A DNA stretch of 64,000 nucleotides from assembly GCF_020483305.1 (NCBI RefSeq), contig NZ_JACWAB010000008.1:43889-107888 (forward strand), read 5' to 3'. A program made the translations under genes and the position numbers. Under the pieces are notes generated by a model, which saw only the letters and a program-made list of their open reading frames with translations, was not told the DNA's origin and did not search any database. The stretch's first letter is position 1, and each line of letters begins with the position of its first letter. The DNA comes from Arthrobacter sp. UM1 (lineage in GTDB: Bacteria; Actinomycetota; Actinomycetes; Actinomycetales; Micrococcaceae). Positions 53,595-62,350 of this stretch are shown piece by piece.

Positions 53595-54705
53595 GCAGAA
53601 TGACGCGATCACCTACGCCGGCGCCGGCGTCGACGTCGAGGCGGGAGACCGCGCCGTCGAGCTCATGAAGTCCGCCGTCAAGGCCACGCACAACGAGTCC
53701 GTGTTCGGCGGCGTGGGCGGATTCGCCGGGATGATCGACGCCTCCGCGCTCCTTTCCTTCACCAAGCCCCTGCTCGCCACGAGCACGGACGGCGTGGGGA
53801 CCAAGGTGGCCATCGCGCAGGCGCTCGACCAGCACGACACCATCGGCCAGGACCTCGTCGGCATGGTCGTGGACGACATCGCCGTGGTCGGCGCCAAGCC
53901 GCTCCTCATGACCGACTACATCGCGTGCGGCAAGGTGGTGCCGGAGCGCATCGCGGACATCGTCCGCGGTATCGCCGAGGGCTGCCGCCTCGCCGAGACG
54001 CCCCTCGTCGGCGGCGAGACGGCCGAGCATCCGGGCCTCCTCGCGGAGGACGAGTACGACGTCGCGGGCGCCGCGACCGGCGTGGTCGAGGCCTCGAAGG
54101 TGCTTGGGCCTGAGCGGGTTGCCGCCGGCGACGTGGTCATCGGCATGGCGTCCTCCGGACTGCACTCCAACGGGTACTCGCTGGTCCGCCGGGTGGTGGA
54201 GCACGCGGGGGCCAAGCTCGGCGACCACATCGACGAGTTCTCGCGCACCCTCGGCGAGGAGCTGCTCGTGCCGACCCGCATCTACACCGCAGACTGCCTG
54301 GCGCTGGCCGAGGCGGACGCCGTTCACTCCCTGTCCCACGTGACGGGCGGAGGCCTCGCGGCGAACCTGGCACGCGTGCTTCCCAAGGGCCTCACCGCCG
54401 TGGTGGACCGCTCCACCTGGAGCATCCCGCCGGTGTTCGGCTGGGTCCAGTCGGCGGGCCGCGTGCCGCTGGCCGACCTCGAGCGGACCCTCAACCTCGG
54501 CGTGGGCATGGTGGCCGTGGTGCCGGCCGAGGCCGAGCAGCGCGCCTTGGCCCTCCTGGCCGAGCGGGGCGTGCCCGCCTGGCGCATGGGCGAGGTGGCC
54601 GTGTCCTCGAGCCTCACCGGGGCCGAGTCCGCCGGCGACGACTACGTCCAGGGCGCCAAGGGCGTGGACGGCGGCGCCGTGCTCATGCAGGGCCGGTACG
54701 CGTAG
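53587..54705 (+). CDS. purM: Phosphoribosylformylglycinamidine cyclo-ligase (AIR synthetase)
   Basis: A 372-residue enzyme for the fifth step. Motifs are 'YAGAGVDVEAGDRAVELMK', 'LLATSTDGVGTKVAIAQ', 'VGMVVDDIAVVGAKPLLMTD', 'LVGGETAEHPGL', 'GMASSGLHSNGYSLVRRVV' and 'HVTGGGLAANLARVLP'. ATG 53587 has GAAAGG upstream and overlaps purF, so the two are co-translated. Downstream a 26-bp hairpin (54746) probably ends the transcript. Confidence 0.96.
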   Translation: MTEQNDAITYAGAGVDVEAGDRAVELMKSAVKATHNESVFGGVGGFAGMIDASALLSFTKPLLATSTDGVGTKVAIAQALDQHDTIGQDLVGMVVDDIAVVGAKPLLMTDYIACGKVVPERIADIVRGIAEGCRLAETPLVGGETAEHPGLLAEDEYDVAGAATGVVEASKVLGPERVAAGDVVIGMASSGLHSNGYSLVRRVVEHAGAKLGDHIDEFSRTLGEELLVPTRIYTADCLALAEADAVHSLSHVTGGGLAANLARVLPKGLTAVVDRSTWSIPPVFGWVQSAGRVPLADLERTLNLGVGMVAVVPAEAEQRALALLAERGVPAWRMGEVAVSSSLTGAESAGDDYVQGAKGVDGGAVLMQGRYA

Positions 54706-54745
54706 GGGGATTCGGACCTACCCCCCCCCACCACACACACCTCCA

Positions 54746-54807
54746 CCTCATCTGTTGCGACTTGGAGGAATAAGGGCGCTCATTCCTCCAAGTCGCAACA
54801 GATGAGG
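54746..54807. terminator. 26-bp perfect hairpin between purM and the sialidase gene
   Basis: Arm 54746-54771 pairs perfectly with 54782-54807 around a 10-base loop. The arm contains TGTTGCGACTTGGAGGAAT, unlike the GTGCACCC hairpins elsewhere. It is flanked by poly-C and poly-G runs. It lies between convergent genes, so a bidirectional terminator is likely, but its length is unusual. Confidence 0.75.
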
Positions 54808-54854
54808 CGGTGGGGGGGACCCGGACGCAACCGGGCTACCGAGCGGAACTGGGC

Positions 54855-56381
54855 CTACCGGGACGAGACCGTGAACGGCTGGACGAACAGGCCGGCCGAT
54901 CGGGTGGCCCTGGAGCCGGCAGGCCCCGAAAAGCACCAGTTGGAGCCGAGGTCGCCGATCTGAAGCAGCTCGGACCCGCGCCCGGACGGCACCACCGAGG
55001 TGTAGCCGGAGGTGACGGAAGGCCCGGTGTCGGCGTGGAGGGTCCACGAATCGCCGGTTCCGTCCTCTGACACGAGGAGCTGATTGAGCGGACGGCCGAC
55101 GCTGAGGAGCAGCTGGCCCGTCGGCAGCCGGACCAGATGCGGGTCAGCCGAGCCCACCCGGTGCCCGTCCACCCGCACTCTCCGTGCGGGACCCCACGTG
55201 CGGCCGCGGTCCTTGGAGACCACAGTCATGACGGAGGCCGTGCCGCGATGCCTGCCGCGGCAGATACGCGGATTGACGGTTGCCTGCACCCGGTAGACGG
55301 CTACGAGCTCGCCTCGGGAGTTGAACTCCACCGAGGGCTCGGTCACGCCCTCGCCGCCGTGGACTCCCTCGCCGAATTGGGAGACGCTTTTCCAGGTTTC
55401 GCCCTTGTCCTTGCTGGACATGAGCAGAGACGTGTAATGGCGCTGGCCCTTCTTGTGGCCGTAGGCGGGGACGAGCCATTCCCCGTCCGGCGCCACGAGA
55501 ACTCCGCGATGGAAGTAGAGGCTTTCGAACGGCTCCGTCACGAAAGCCCTGCCCTGGTGCTCCGTCCAGCGCCGTCCGGCATCCTCAGAACGCCAGTACA
55601 GCGTGGTGAACTCCTTGTGGGCCTTCTTCGGGCCGTTCTTGGGCTTGGGCGCGGACTGCGAGTCCTTGTTGGGCTTGGGCCCGGGCTGCGAGTCCTTATT
55701 GGACTTGGGCGCGGCCTTCGAGTCTTCGGCGGGCTTGTCCTTGGACGTCCCGCCCGGCTTCTTCCCGTCCTTCTGATCCCCGCCCGGCTTCTCCCGGTCC
55801 GCCTTCTCCCGGTCTTCCTCCCCCTGCCGGGCGTCCGGGTCAGTCCGGGCGTCCGAGGCGGTCTCGTCCCGCGGGGGCACGGGAGCCTGGACAGCGCTGC
55901 CGCGCGGGGCCGTCCGGAAGTTCACCGAGTACAGGGCCCCGCCGCCGAGGACAGCCACGTTGGTCATGGGCACCGCCTGCGGCATGTTCTCCCAGGTGCG
56001 GCCGCCGTCCTCCGAGCGCTTGAGCCGGATCTGCTCCTCGTACTCCCCTGCATCGAAGTTCCCGTTGTAGGACAGGAGCACCACCCGAGGGTCCCCCGGG
56101 GCCGATCCCGGCCGCGGCAGGCTCACCGCGAAGGGGAACTGCCGGAGGGCGCTGCGGCTGATCTCCCCGGGGTCCCCGGTGTGCGGCACCTGCTCGATCT
56201 CCAGGATGCGCAGCCGCCCCACGCGGATCTCCCCGGTCTCGGACACAGCGCCGCTGCCGGCCCTGCTGCCTGAACCGCCCGCGGCCCCGCCCCCTTCCGC
56301 GCGAGCGGGCACAGGCGCCTCGATGCAGAGGCCGAGGGCGAGGAGGAGGGTGAGCGCGCCGGCGCGCAGTCGAGACAGCAT
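54855..56381 (-). CDS. Secreted sialidase-like (BNR/Asp-box beta-propeller) protein
   Basis: A 508-residue exported protein. The signal 'MLSRLRAGALTLLLALGLCI' ends near 'APVPARA'. Five Asp-box-like repeats are visible: 'SEDGGRTWEN', 'SEDAGRRWTE', 'SKDKGETWKS', 'SKDRGRTWGP' and 'SEDGTGDSWT', typical of six-bladed propellers of the sialidase superfamily. Between the first and second repeat lies a Lys/Pro/Asp-rich insert of about 100 residues ('EKADREKPGGDQKDGKKPGG', 'PKSNKDSQPGPKPNKDSQSA'). Arg-triad residues typical of exo-sialidase are not all identifiable, so it may bind sugar rather than cleave it. ATG 56381 fits the signal peptide. Confidence 0.75.
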   Translation of the reverse strand: MLSRLRAGALTLLLALGLCIEAPVPARAEGGGAAGGSGSRAGSGAVSETGEIRVGRLRILEIEQVPHTGDPGEISRSALRQFPFAVSLPRPGSAPGDPRVVLLSYNGNFDAGEYEEQIRLKRSEDGGRTWENMPQAVPMTNVAVLGGGALYSVNFRTAPRGSAVQAPVPPRDETASDARTDPDARQGEEDREKADREKPGGDQKDGKKPGGTSKDKPAEDSKAAPKSNKDSQPGPKPNKDSQSAPKPKNGPKKAHKEFTTLYWRSEDAGRRWTEHQGRAFVTEPFESLYFHRGVLVAPDGEWLVPAYGHKKGQRHYTSLLMSSKDKGETWKSVSQFGEGVHGGEGVTEPSVEFNSRGELVAVYRVQATVNPRICRGRHRGTASVMTVVSKDRGRTWGPARRVRVDGHRVGSADPHLVRLPTGQLLLSVGRPLNQLLVSEDGTGDSWTLHADTGPSVTSGYTSVVPSGRGSELLQIGDLGSNWCFSGPAGSRATRSAGLFVQPFTVSSR

Positions 56382-56447
56382 GCGACGATGGTACGTGTCA
56401 AACACACGCTCGTGTTTTCATTGAGGGATCCTTTGTGGACAGCCCCC

Positions 56448-56471
56448 CCCCCCCGCCGAACGGCGGGGGGG
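56448..56471 (-). terminator. C/G-rich hairpin downstream of DUF3073
   Basis: A CCCCCCCGCCG arm meets CGGCGGGGGGG. It follows the terminator at 56513 on the minus strand and may be a second terminator or a sequencing-difficult homopolymer. Confidence 0.4.
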
Positions 56472-56512
56472 CATGCGGCCGGCGCGGACCGAGACTCACC
56501 CCACACACAGAA

Positions 56513-56550
56513 CGGCGGGGCCGCCCCCGTCTCCAGGAGCGGCCCCGCCG
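56513..56550 (-). terminator. Terminator of the DUF3073 gene
   Basis: A perfect 12-bp stem (CGGCGGGGCCGC at 56513-56524 with 56539-56550), 38 bases past the DUF3073 stop. Confidence 0.85.
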
Positions 56551-56587
56551 CCGTCCGCGTCTCGCGCGGACTCAAGTCACACCAGGA

Positions 56588-56809
56588 TCAGCGCCGAGGT
56601 CCGCCCTCGACGTCATCCTCATAGTCATCAGCGTATTTGTCCGCGTACTCCGAGTAGTCCGGCTCGTCTGACTCGAAGCCGGAACGCGACGACGTGGTCT
56701 GAGACCCGCCGAGCTCGTTCTGCAGCGCCGAGAGATCCGTTGCCGGGCTGTAGTACTTGATCTCGCGAGCCTGGCGAGTTGCCTTAGCCTTCTGACGGCC
56801 GCGCCCCAT
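56588..56809 (-). CDS. DUF3073 small actinobacterial protein
   Basis: A 73-residue protein beginning MGRGRQKAKATRQAREIKYY, the fixed N-terminus of DUF3073, a family restricted to Actinobacteria. The basic N-terminal half is followed by an acidic Asp/Tyr-rich tail ('YSEYADKYADDYEDDVEGG'), typical for the family. The function is unknown. ATG 56809 has AAGGGGG upstream. Confidence 0.95.
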   Translation of the reverse strand: MGRGRQKAKATRQAREIKYYSPATDLSALQNELGGSQTTSSRSGFESDEPDYSEYADKYADDYEDDVEGGPRR

Positions 56810-57028
56810 GGCGTGACCCCCTTCGCATACGTTAAGCCGGGCTCGTCACGCGCACGTGAGGTCCCGGAGGTGCCTGAACAAAACTTTTCGTCCACCAAGA
56901 ATACAACTTCGAGCGCCCTGAGGCACTTCGGCTGGCGGACCTCGCCGTCCAGGCCCCCTCCGGGAACCTCCCAGGTTTAGCGCTTAACCCGCCACCCCCA
57001 GAGGGCGCCCCGGCAAGGACTCCCCGGC

Positions 57029-59635
57029 CTACTCCGCGGGCCGCCGCTCCACGGTGAGCCCGCGCGAGGAGTCCGAGCCGTCGGTGTCCACCACCACGGT
57101 GTCGCCGTCGAGCACCTCCCCTGCCAGGAGCTCCTTGGCGAGGCGGTCGCCGATCTCCCGCTGCACGAGCCGGCGCAGGGGGCGGGCGCCGTACGCCGGG
57201 TCGTACCCGTTGAGCGCCAGCCACTCGCGCGCCGCCGGGGTGACGTCCAGCGTGAGACGGCGGTCCGAGAGGCGCTTCTGCAGCGCGCGGACGTGGATCT
57301 CGACGATCTTGCCGAGGTCCTCGATGCTGAGCGGGTCGAACTCGATGACGTCGTCGAGCCGGTTGAGGAACTCCGGCTTGAACGAGGCGTTGACCACATT
57401 CATGACGGCCTCGTGCTTCTGCTTCTCGTCCAGCGAGGGGTCCACAAGGAACTGCGAGCCCAGGTTGGACGTGAGCACCAGGATCACGTTCCGGAAGTCC
57501 ACGGTGCGGCCCTGGCCGTCGGTGAGGCGGCCGTCGTCGAGCACCTGGAGGAGGATGTCGAAGACCTCGGGATGCGCTTTCTCCACCTCGTCCAGCAGCA
57601 CCACGGAGTAGGGCCGACGCCGGACGGCCTCGGTCAGCTGGCCGCCCGTTTCGTAGCCCACGTATCCGGGAGGCGCGCCGACAAGCCGGGAGACGGAGTG
57701 CTTCTCCGAGTACTCGGACATGTCGATGCGAACCATCGCGCGGTCGTCGTCGAACAGGAAGTCCGCGAGGGACTTGGCGAGCTCCGTCTTGCCCACGCCC
57801 GTGGGGCCGAGGAAGAGGAACGATCCCGTGGGGCGGTCCGGGTCCGAGATGCCCGCCCGCGAGCGCCGCACGGCGTCCGAGACGGCCGCCACGGCCTGCT
57901 TCTGGCCGATGAGCCGCTCGCCGAGCACGCTCTCCATGTCGAGGAGCTTCTCCGACTCGCCCTGGAGCATGCGCCCCGCGGGGATGCCGGTCCAGGAGGA
58001 GATGACCTCGGCGATGTCGTCCGCGCTGACCTCCTCGGGGACCATGAGGTCCTCGTCCGCCGGGGAGCCCTCCTCCGCCTCGGCCTTGCGCAGCGTGGCC
58101 TCGGCGGCGGGGATGTCCCCGTAGAGCAGCTTGGAGGCGGCCGCGAGGTCTCCCTCGCGCTGGGCGCGCTCCGCCTGGACGCGCAGCTCGTCCAGCTTCA
58201 CCTTGAGATCGCCGACGGCGTTGAGGCCCTCGCGCTCCTTCTCCCAGCGGGCGTTGAGCGCGTCCAGCTCCTCTCGCTTGTCCGCGAGGTCCTTCTGGAG
58301 GGCCTCGAGGCGCTCCCGGGAGGCGGCGTCGTGCTCGCCCTTGAGGGCCAGCTCCTCCATGAGGAGGCGGTCCACGGAGCGGCGGAGCATCTCGATCTCC
58401 TCCGGCGCCGAGTCGATCTCCATGCGGAGGCGGCTCGCGGCCTCGTCGATGAGGTCGATCGCCTTGTCCGGCAGCCGGCGGCCGGAGATGTAGCGGTCCG
58501 AGAGCGCGGCGGCGGCCACGATGGCGCCGTCCGCGATCTGCACCTTGTGGTGCGCCTCGTAGCGCTCCTTGAGTCCGCGGAGGATGCCGATGGTGTCCTC
58601 CACGCTCGGCTCGCCCACGTAGACCTGCTGGAAGCGGCGCTCGAGGGCCGGGTCCTTCTCGATGTTCTCGCGGTACTCGTCCAGCGTGGTGGCGCCGATG
58701 AGACGCAGCTCGCCGCGGGCCAGCATGGGCTTGAGCATGTTGCCCGCGTCCATGGCGGAGTCCCCGCCGGCACCCGCGCCGACGATGGTGTGCAGCTCGT
58801 CGATGAACGTGACGATCTGCCCCTCCGCCTGCTTGATCTCCTCGAGGACGGCCTTGAGCCGCTCCTCGAACTCGCCGCGGTACTTGGCGCCGGCCACCAT
58901 GGCGCCGAGGTCCAGGCTGATGAGCGTCTTGCCCTTGAGGGACTCGGGCACGTCCCCGGCCACGATGCGCTGCGCGAGGCCCTCGACGACGGACGTCTTG
59001 CCGACGCCCGGCTCGCCGATGAGCACCGGGTTGTTCTTGGTGCGCCGCGAGAGCACCTGCACGACGCGGCGGATCTCCTGGTCCCGGCCGATGACCGGGT
59101 CCAGCTTGCCGGAGCGGGCCACCTCGGTGAGGTCCGTTCCGTACTGCTTCAGGGCGTCATGCGTCGCCTCGGGGTTTTCAGTGGTCACAGTTCTGCCTCC
59201 TCGGACAGTCTCGAGTGCGTGGGACAGCGCCTCACGGGTGGCGCCGTTGTCATGGAGCGCCCGGGCGGCTGCGTCATTCTGACCGCCGGACGCGATGCCG
59301 AGGAGCAGGACCTCGGTGGAGATGTATGTATCGCCGAGGCGCTCCGCCTCGGCCTGAGCCGCCTGCACGGCCTCGCCGAACGCGCGGGAGGCACGGGGCT
59401 CCGCCGCCCCGCCGCTCACGCGCGGCAGCGTCCGGATGCCCTCGCTCGCCGCCTCCGAGACGGCGTTCGGGTCCGCGGGCACCGCCTTGAGGACGGCGAC
59501 GGCGACCGACTGGCGGATGTCCATGAGCGCCTTGAGCAGGTGAACCGGCTCGATGACGCCGTTCTGGGCGGTTTTGGCGTTGTTGACGGCCGCCTGCACG
59601 GCCTGCTGGGACGTGGTGGTGAACTGGGCGTCCAT
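57029..59635 (-). CDS. clpB: ClpB disaggregase ATPase
   Basis: An 868-residue Hsp100 chaperone, full length. The N-domain repeats are at 1-140, NBD1 has Walker A 'GEPGVGKT' and the tail '[20 protein letters not shown]', the coiled-coil middle domain spans about 400-530 ('[20 protein letters not shown]'), and NBD2 has 'GPTGVGKT' with '[20 protein letters not shown]'. It pulls aggregated proteins apart with DnaK. A HAIR operator for HspR lies 60 bases before ATG 59635, so the gene should belong to the HspR heat-shock regulon. A 219-base gap downstream holds no gene. Confidence 0.97.
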   Translation of the reverse strand: MDAQFTTTSQQAVQAAVNNAKTAQNGVIEPVHLLKALMDIRQSVAVAVLKAVPADPNAVSEAASEGIRTLPRVSGGAAEPRASRAFGEAVQAAQAEAERLGDTYISTEVLLLGIASGGQNDAAARALHDNGATREALSHALETVRGGRTVTTENPEATHDALKQYGTDLTEVARSGKLDPVIGRDQEIRRVVQVLSRRTKNNPVLIGEPGVGKTSVVEGLAQRIVAGDVPESLKGKTLISLDLGAMVAGAKYRGEFEERLKAVLEEIKQAEGQIVTFIDELHTIVGAGAGGDSAMDAGNMLKPMLARGELRLIGATTLDEYRENIEKDPALERRFQQVYVGEPSVEDTIGILRGLKERYEAHHKVQIADGAIVAAAALSDRYISGRRLPDKAIDLIDEAASRLRMEIDSAPEEIEMLRRSVDRLLMEELALKGEHDAASRERLEALQKDLADKREELDALNARWEKEREGLNAVGDLKVKLDELRVQAERAQREGDLAAASKLLYGDIPAAEATLRKAEAEEGSPADEDLMVPEEVSADDIAEVISSWTGIPAGRMLQGESEKLLDMESVLGERLIGQKQAVAAVSDAVRRSRAGISDPDRPTGSFLFLGPTGVGKTELAKSLADFLFDDDRAMVRIDMSEYSEKHSVSRLVGAPPGYVGYETGGQLTEAVRRRPYSVVLLDEVEKAHPEVFDILLQVLDDGRLTDGQGRTVDFRNVILVLTSNLGSQFLVDPSLDEKQKHEAVMNVVNASFKPEFLNRLDDVIEFDPLSIEDLGKIVEIHVRALQKRLSDRRLTLDVTPAAREWLALNGYDPAYGARPLRRLVQREIGDRLAKELLAGEVLDGDTVVVDTDGSDSSRGLTVERRPAE

Positions 59636-59695
59636 GGCGCTCCTCTCTCTGACGGATGTTCGGTTTCAGGTGTCCCCGGGAAGACACGTTCTAAA

Positions 59696-59716
59696 GTTGA
59701 GTCTACTCCGCTCAAG
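59696..59716. promoter_or_regulatory. HAIR element (HspR operator) upstream of clpB
   Basis: GTTGAGT-N7-GCTCAAG matches the HAIR consensus CTTGAGT-N7-ACTCAAG at 12 of 14 fixed positions. It lies 61-81 bases before the clpB start, where HspR represses dnaK and clpB in Streptomyces and mycobacteria. Confidence 0.85.
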
Positions 59717-59951
59717 TTTGAAAGTCACTGGGAATCTGCAACTTTTTTCCGGCGCTCTTCCCGCTCAGCCGCGGGCCCTGCCCCGTCCCGCGGCAGACCG
59801 CTGCACACGCCCTGGGACGGACCGCCGCCCCCGCCAGACCGAGACGGGGAGCGTCGCTGTTCGGCGGCGTCGGGAATTGCGGATAGGATGACGCCACAGC
59901 ATGTGACAACTGCAACACCGTCCCCGCCCCCTCAGTCTTCTAAGGTCCCCC

Positions 59952-61136
59952 ATGCCTTACCGAACCTCAGCCTCGCGGATGACAAGCTCATCCCCTGAGC
60001 CCTTCTCGCCGCCGCCGGCTGCGGCCAGCGACGTGGCCATGGTGGAACACCTGCGGCAGAACGGCCCCTCCTCTCGCGCCGCCGTCGCCGCCGCCACCGG
60101 CATGTCCCGCCCCACCGCCTCGGACGCGGCAGAGCGCCTCCTGGCCTCCGGCATCCTCCGCTACCTCGGCAAGGTCCAGGGCGGCCCGGGCCGCGCACCG
60201 GAGCTGTACGACATCAACCCGGCGGCCGGGCACACGCTCTCCCTGCTCCTCACCTCGCGCCGCTGCCTCATCCGGGCCCACTCCCTCGGGAGGGAGCAGC
60301 TCGCGGAGAAGGAGTTCCCGCTCGGCGCCGCCCCCTCCGGCCCCGGGGTCACGGAGCAGGTGACGCAGGCTCTCACCGAGCTCAGCGCCTCGCTCAACAC
60401 CCCCTGCCGGGCGGCAGTCGCAGCGCTGACGGCCCCGGTGTACCCGAAGACTCAGCGGCCCTACCCGATTCCGGGCTGGCCCTTCCCCGCGGACGGCCTG
60501 GACCTCTCCTCGGCCTTCGCCGCCGTGGGAGCCGAGCAGACCCGTGTGGACAATGACGTCAACCTGTCCGCGATCGCAGAGTGCACCGAGGGAGCCGCGG
60601 TGGGCCAGACCGTGGTCCTGCAGCTCCACGTCGGAGGCGGCGTGGGCGCGGCGCTCGTCGTCGACGGCACGGTGGTCCGAGGCGCCCGCGGCCTCACCGG
60701 CGAGTTCTCGCACGTGAGCATCCGCGGCGGGACGCTCTCCAGCATCCTCCTCGACCTGGGGCTCACCGCGCCGGACCTGCCGCTCCTCGACCAAGCGCTC
60801 ATCAAGCGGCTCTGTGCCGAGGACCCCGGCGACAAGCGCCTTGAAGGGCTCGTCAAGGCCCTGGGCGAGGCGGCGGCCGTCCTCGGCATGGTGGTGGACC
60901 CCGATCTGCTGATTCTCGGCGGCCCCCTCTCCCGAGCGCAGGGTCTTCCCGAGCGCATCCTCGAGGCGGCGCGCACCTCCCTGGGCGAGTTCACCCCTCC
61001 GATGCGCCTCGGCACGCAGGAGCCGATGCGGGGAGCCGAGATCCTCGCCCAGCAGCTCGGCCTGGAGGCGCTCTGGAGCGCCTACGCCCAGCGCGGGAAC
61101 GGCACGGTCACCTTCGGGGGCGCCACCGCGCGCTGA
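59952..61136 (+). CDS. ROK-family transcriptional regulator
   Basis: A 394-residue NagC/XylR-type protein. The N-terminal winged helix is 'SSRAAVAAATGMSRPTASDA' and 'AERLLASGILRYLGKVQGGP'. The ROK kinase-like domain follows with 'TRVDNDVNLSAIAECTEGAA', 'LQLHVGGGVGAALVVDGTVV' and 'GEFSHVSI'. The zinc Cys cluster C-x-C-G-x-x-G-C-x-E is absent, and 'GLTGEFSHVSI' replaces the G-E-x-G-H-x-x-x block, so sugar kinase activity is unlikely. ATG 59952 or 59979 is possible. A sugar ligand is expected from the family, but no sugar gene is adjacent. Confidence 0.85.
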   Translation: MPYRTSASRMTSSSPEPFSPPPAAASDVAMVEHLRQNGPSSRAAVAAATGMSRPTASDAAERLLASGILRYLGKVQGGPGRAPELYDINPAAGHTLSLLLTSRRCLIRAHSLGREQLAEKEFPLGAAPSGPGVTEQVTQALTELSASLNTPCRAAVAALTAPVYPKTQRPYPIPGWPFPADGLDLSSAFAAVGAEQTRVDNDVNLSAIAECTEGAAVGQTVVLQLHVGGGVGAALVVDGTVVRGARGLTGEFSHVSIRGGTLSSILLDLGLTAPDLPLLDQALIKRLCAEDPGDKRLEGLVKALGEAAAVLGMVVDPDLLILGGPLSRAQGLPERILEAARTSLGEFTPPMRLGTQEPMRGAEILAQQLGLEALWSAYAQRGNGTVTFGGATAR

Positions 61137-61186
61137 GACGCCCCGTCCAGGGGTTTCCCCGGTTTCGGCGCATAAACTGTGTCCTC

Positions 61187-61921
61187 ATGCGCGGCGCGGC
61201 CGCCGCGCGCCGCAGACCGAGGAGGACCCGCCGAGTGGATTTCACCGCGTTTCTCGCCGCCATCCCGCCGCTGCTGGTCTATGTGCTCATCGCGCTCGTC
61301 ATCGGTGTGGAGAGCATCGGCGTCCCGCTGCCGGGAGAGACCGCGCTCATCGCCGCCGCCCTCCTCTCCCTGCACCAGGACTCCGCGGTCAACCCGTGGC
61401 TCGTGGCGGCGAGCGCGGCCCTCGGCGCCGTCATCGGGGACTCCATCGGCTACACGGTCGGCCGGCGGTACGGCTCGCGGCTGCTGCTCTGGCTGACCCG
61501 GCGCTTCCCGCGCCACTTCTCCGTGGGGCACATCCGCTACGCGGAGCACGTCTTCAGCAGGTGGGGCACGTGGGCTGTGTTCTTCGGCCGCTTCGTGGCG
61601 CTGCTGCGCATCCTGGCCGGGCCGCTCGCGGGCACGCTCAAGATCGACTACCGCCGCTTCCTCATCGCCAACGCCTCCGGCGGCCTGGCATGGGCGTTCG
61701 GCACGGTGTGGTTCATCGTGACCATCGGCGAGGCCGCGCACCTCTACCTCAAGGAGTTCGCCTGGATCGGGTTCGGCGTTGTGCTGCTGGTCGCGCTCGT
61801 CGCGGCCTCGGTGCTCAACCGCCGCATCCAGGCGAATGTGAAGGCGTTCGAGGCCCGGGAGCGCGCCGAGCAGTCCGGCGCGGATCTGCCGGCACGGGGA
61901 GACTCGCCCGAATCCGCGTGA
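61187..61921 (+). CDS. DedA-family membrane protein
   Basis: A 244-residue (or 228-residue) inner-membrane protein of the DedA/VTT superfamily, whose members move undecaprenyl phosphate or lipids. 'GVESIGVPLPGETALIAAAL' and 'GDSIGYTVGRRYG', 'FFGRFVALLRILAGPLAGTL' are the conserved re-entrant loop and helix motifs, including the functional Glu, Asp and Arg. ATG 61187 follows a -10-like TAAACT by 8 bases; GTG 61235 has GAGGAGG nine bases upstream and is where similarity begins, so the start is uncertain. Confidence 0.88.
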   Translation: MRGAAAARRRPRRTRRVDFTAFLAAIPPLLVYVLIALVIGVESIGVPLPGETALIAAALLSLHQDSAVNPWLVAASAALGAVIGDSIGYTVGRRYGSRLLLWLTRRFPRHFSVGHIRYAEHVFSRWGTWAVFFGRFVALLRILAGPLAGTLKIDYRRFLIANASGGLAWAFGTVWFIVTIGEAAHLYLKEFAWIGFGVVLLVALVAASVLNRRIQANVKAFEARERAEQSGADLPARGDSPESA

Positions 61922-62109
61922 ATTCGCGGGCGCCCACCCCCTGAACGGCGTTCAGCAGGGGTGCGACGACGGCGGCAAAGCGTGAAGGAAACCTCACTCA
62001 AAGACGCGGCGTCCCCGCCCGGTGATTCAGGGTTCAACCTTTACATGAGGTTGATGGGAACCTTGCCGGGCCCGTGATCAAACCGTAACTTTGAACCGTT
62101 GTCTTGAAT

Positions 62110-62342
62110 TTACGGGCAACTGCGGGCGCATCGCCAAGTTCCACCGGCGTCCGTGCATCGACCTCGAAGGTGGAAGCGGGGGAACCGAATTCCCGGCATG
62201 GATGGGGAAGATCCGTGCCTTGGGGTGAAGTCCCTCAGAGAAAGGCCGAGTGCTCGCGTCCGTCCGCGGGGCCTCGGCTGAGGGACCGTGCCCACACCCA
62301 AGTGTGAGCGCGAATCCGACAGCTCACCTCGCAGGCGCGGAG
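62110..62342 (+). promoter_or_regulatory. c-di-AMP riboswitch (ydaO/yuaA type)
   Basis: The leader has the hallmarks of this riboswitch: an A/G-rich junction GCGGGGGAACCGAATT (about 62177-62192), GGGGTGAAGTCCCTC, a variable GC-rich stem, and the 3' signature GAATCCGACAGCTCACCTCGCAGGCG (about 62312-62337, split here by description only). It ends 8 bases before the downstream ATG. In Actinobacteria this riboswitch controls cell-wall hydrolases such as Rpf and NlpC/P60 proteins and turns them off when c-di-AMP is high. The bases 61922-62109 hold nothing else that I recognise. Confidence 0.88.
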
Positions 62343-62350
62343 GACCACTC

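Noticed and set aside
53401..54339. A 312-codon minus-strand frame opposite purM
   Set aside because: It is antisense to a complete purM with all motifs and has no recognisable protein signature.
56441..56470. The poly-C/poly-G run as a phase-variation tract
   Set aside because: It lies between genes, not in a coding frame or clear promoter spacer, and the run may be miscounted in sequencing.
57293..59998. A 901-codon plus-strand frame opposite clpB
   Set aside because: It has no recognisable domain, no ribosome site, and mirrors ClpB codons; typical antisense shadow in high-GC DNA.
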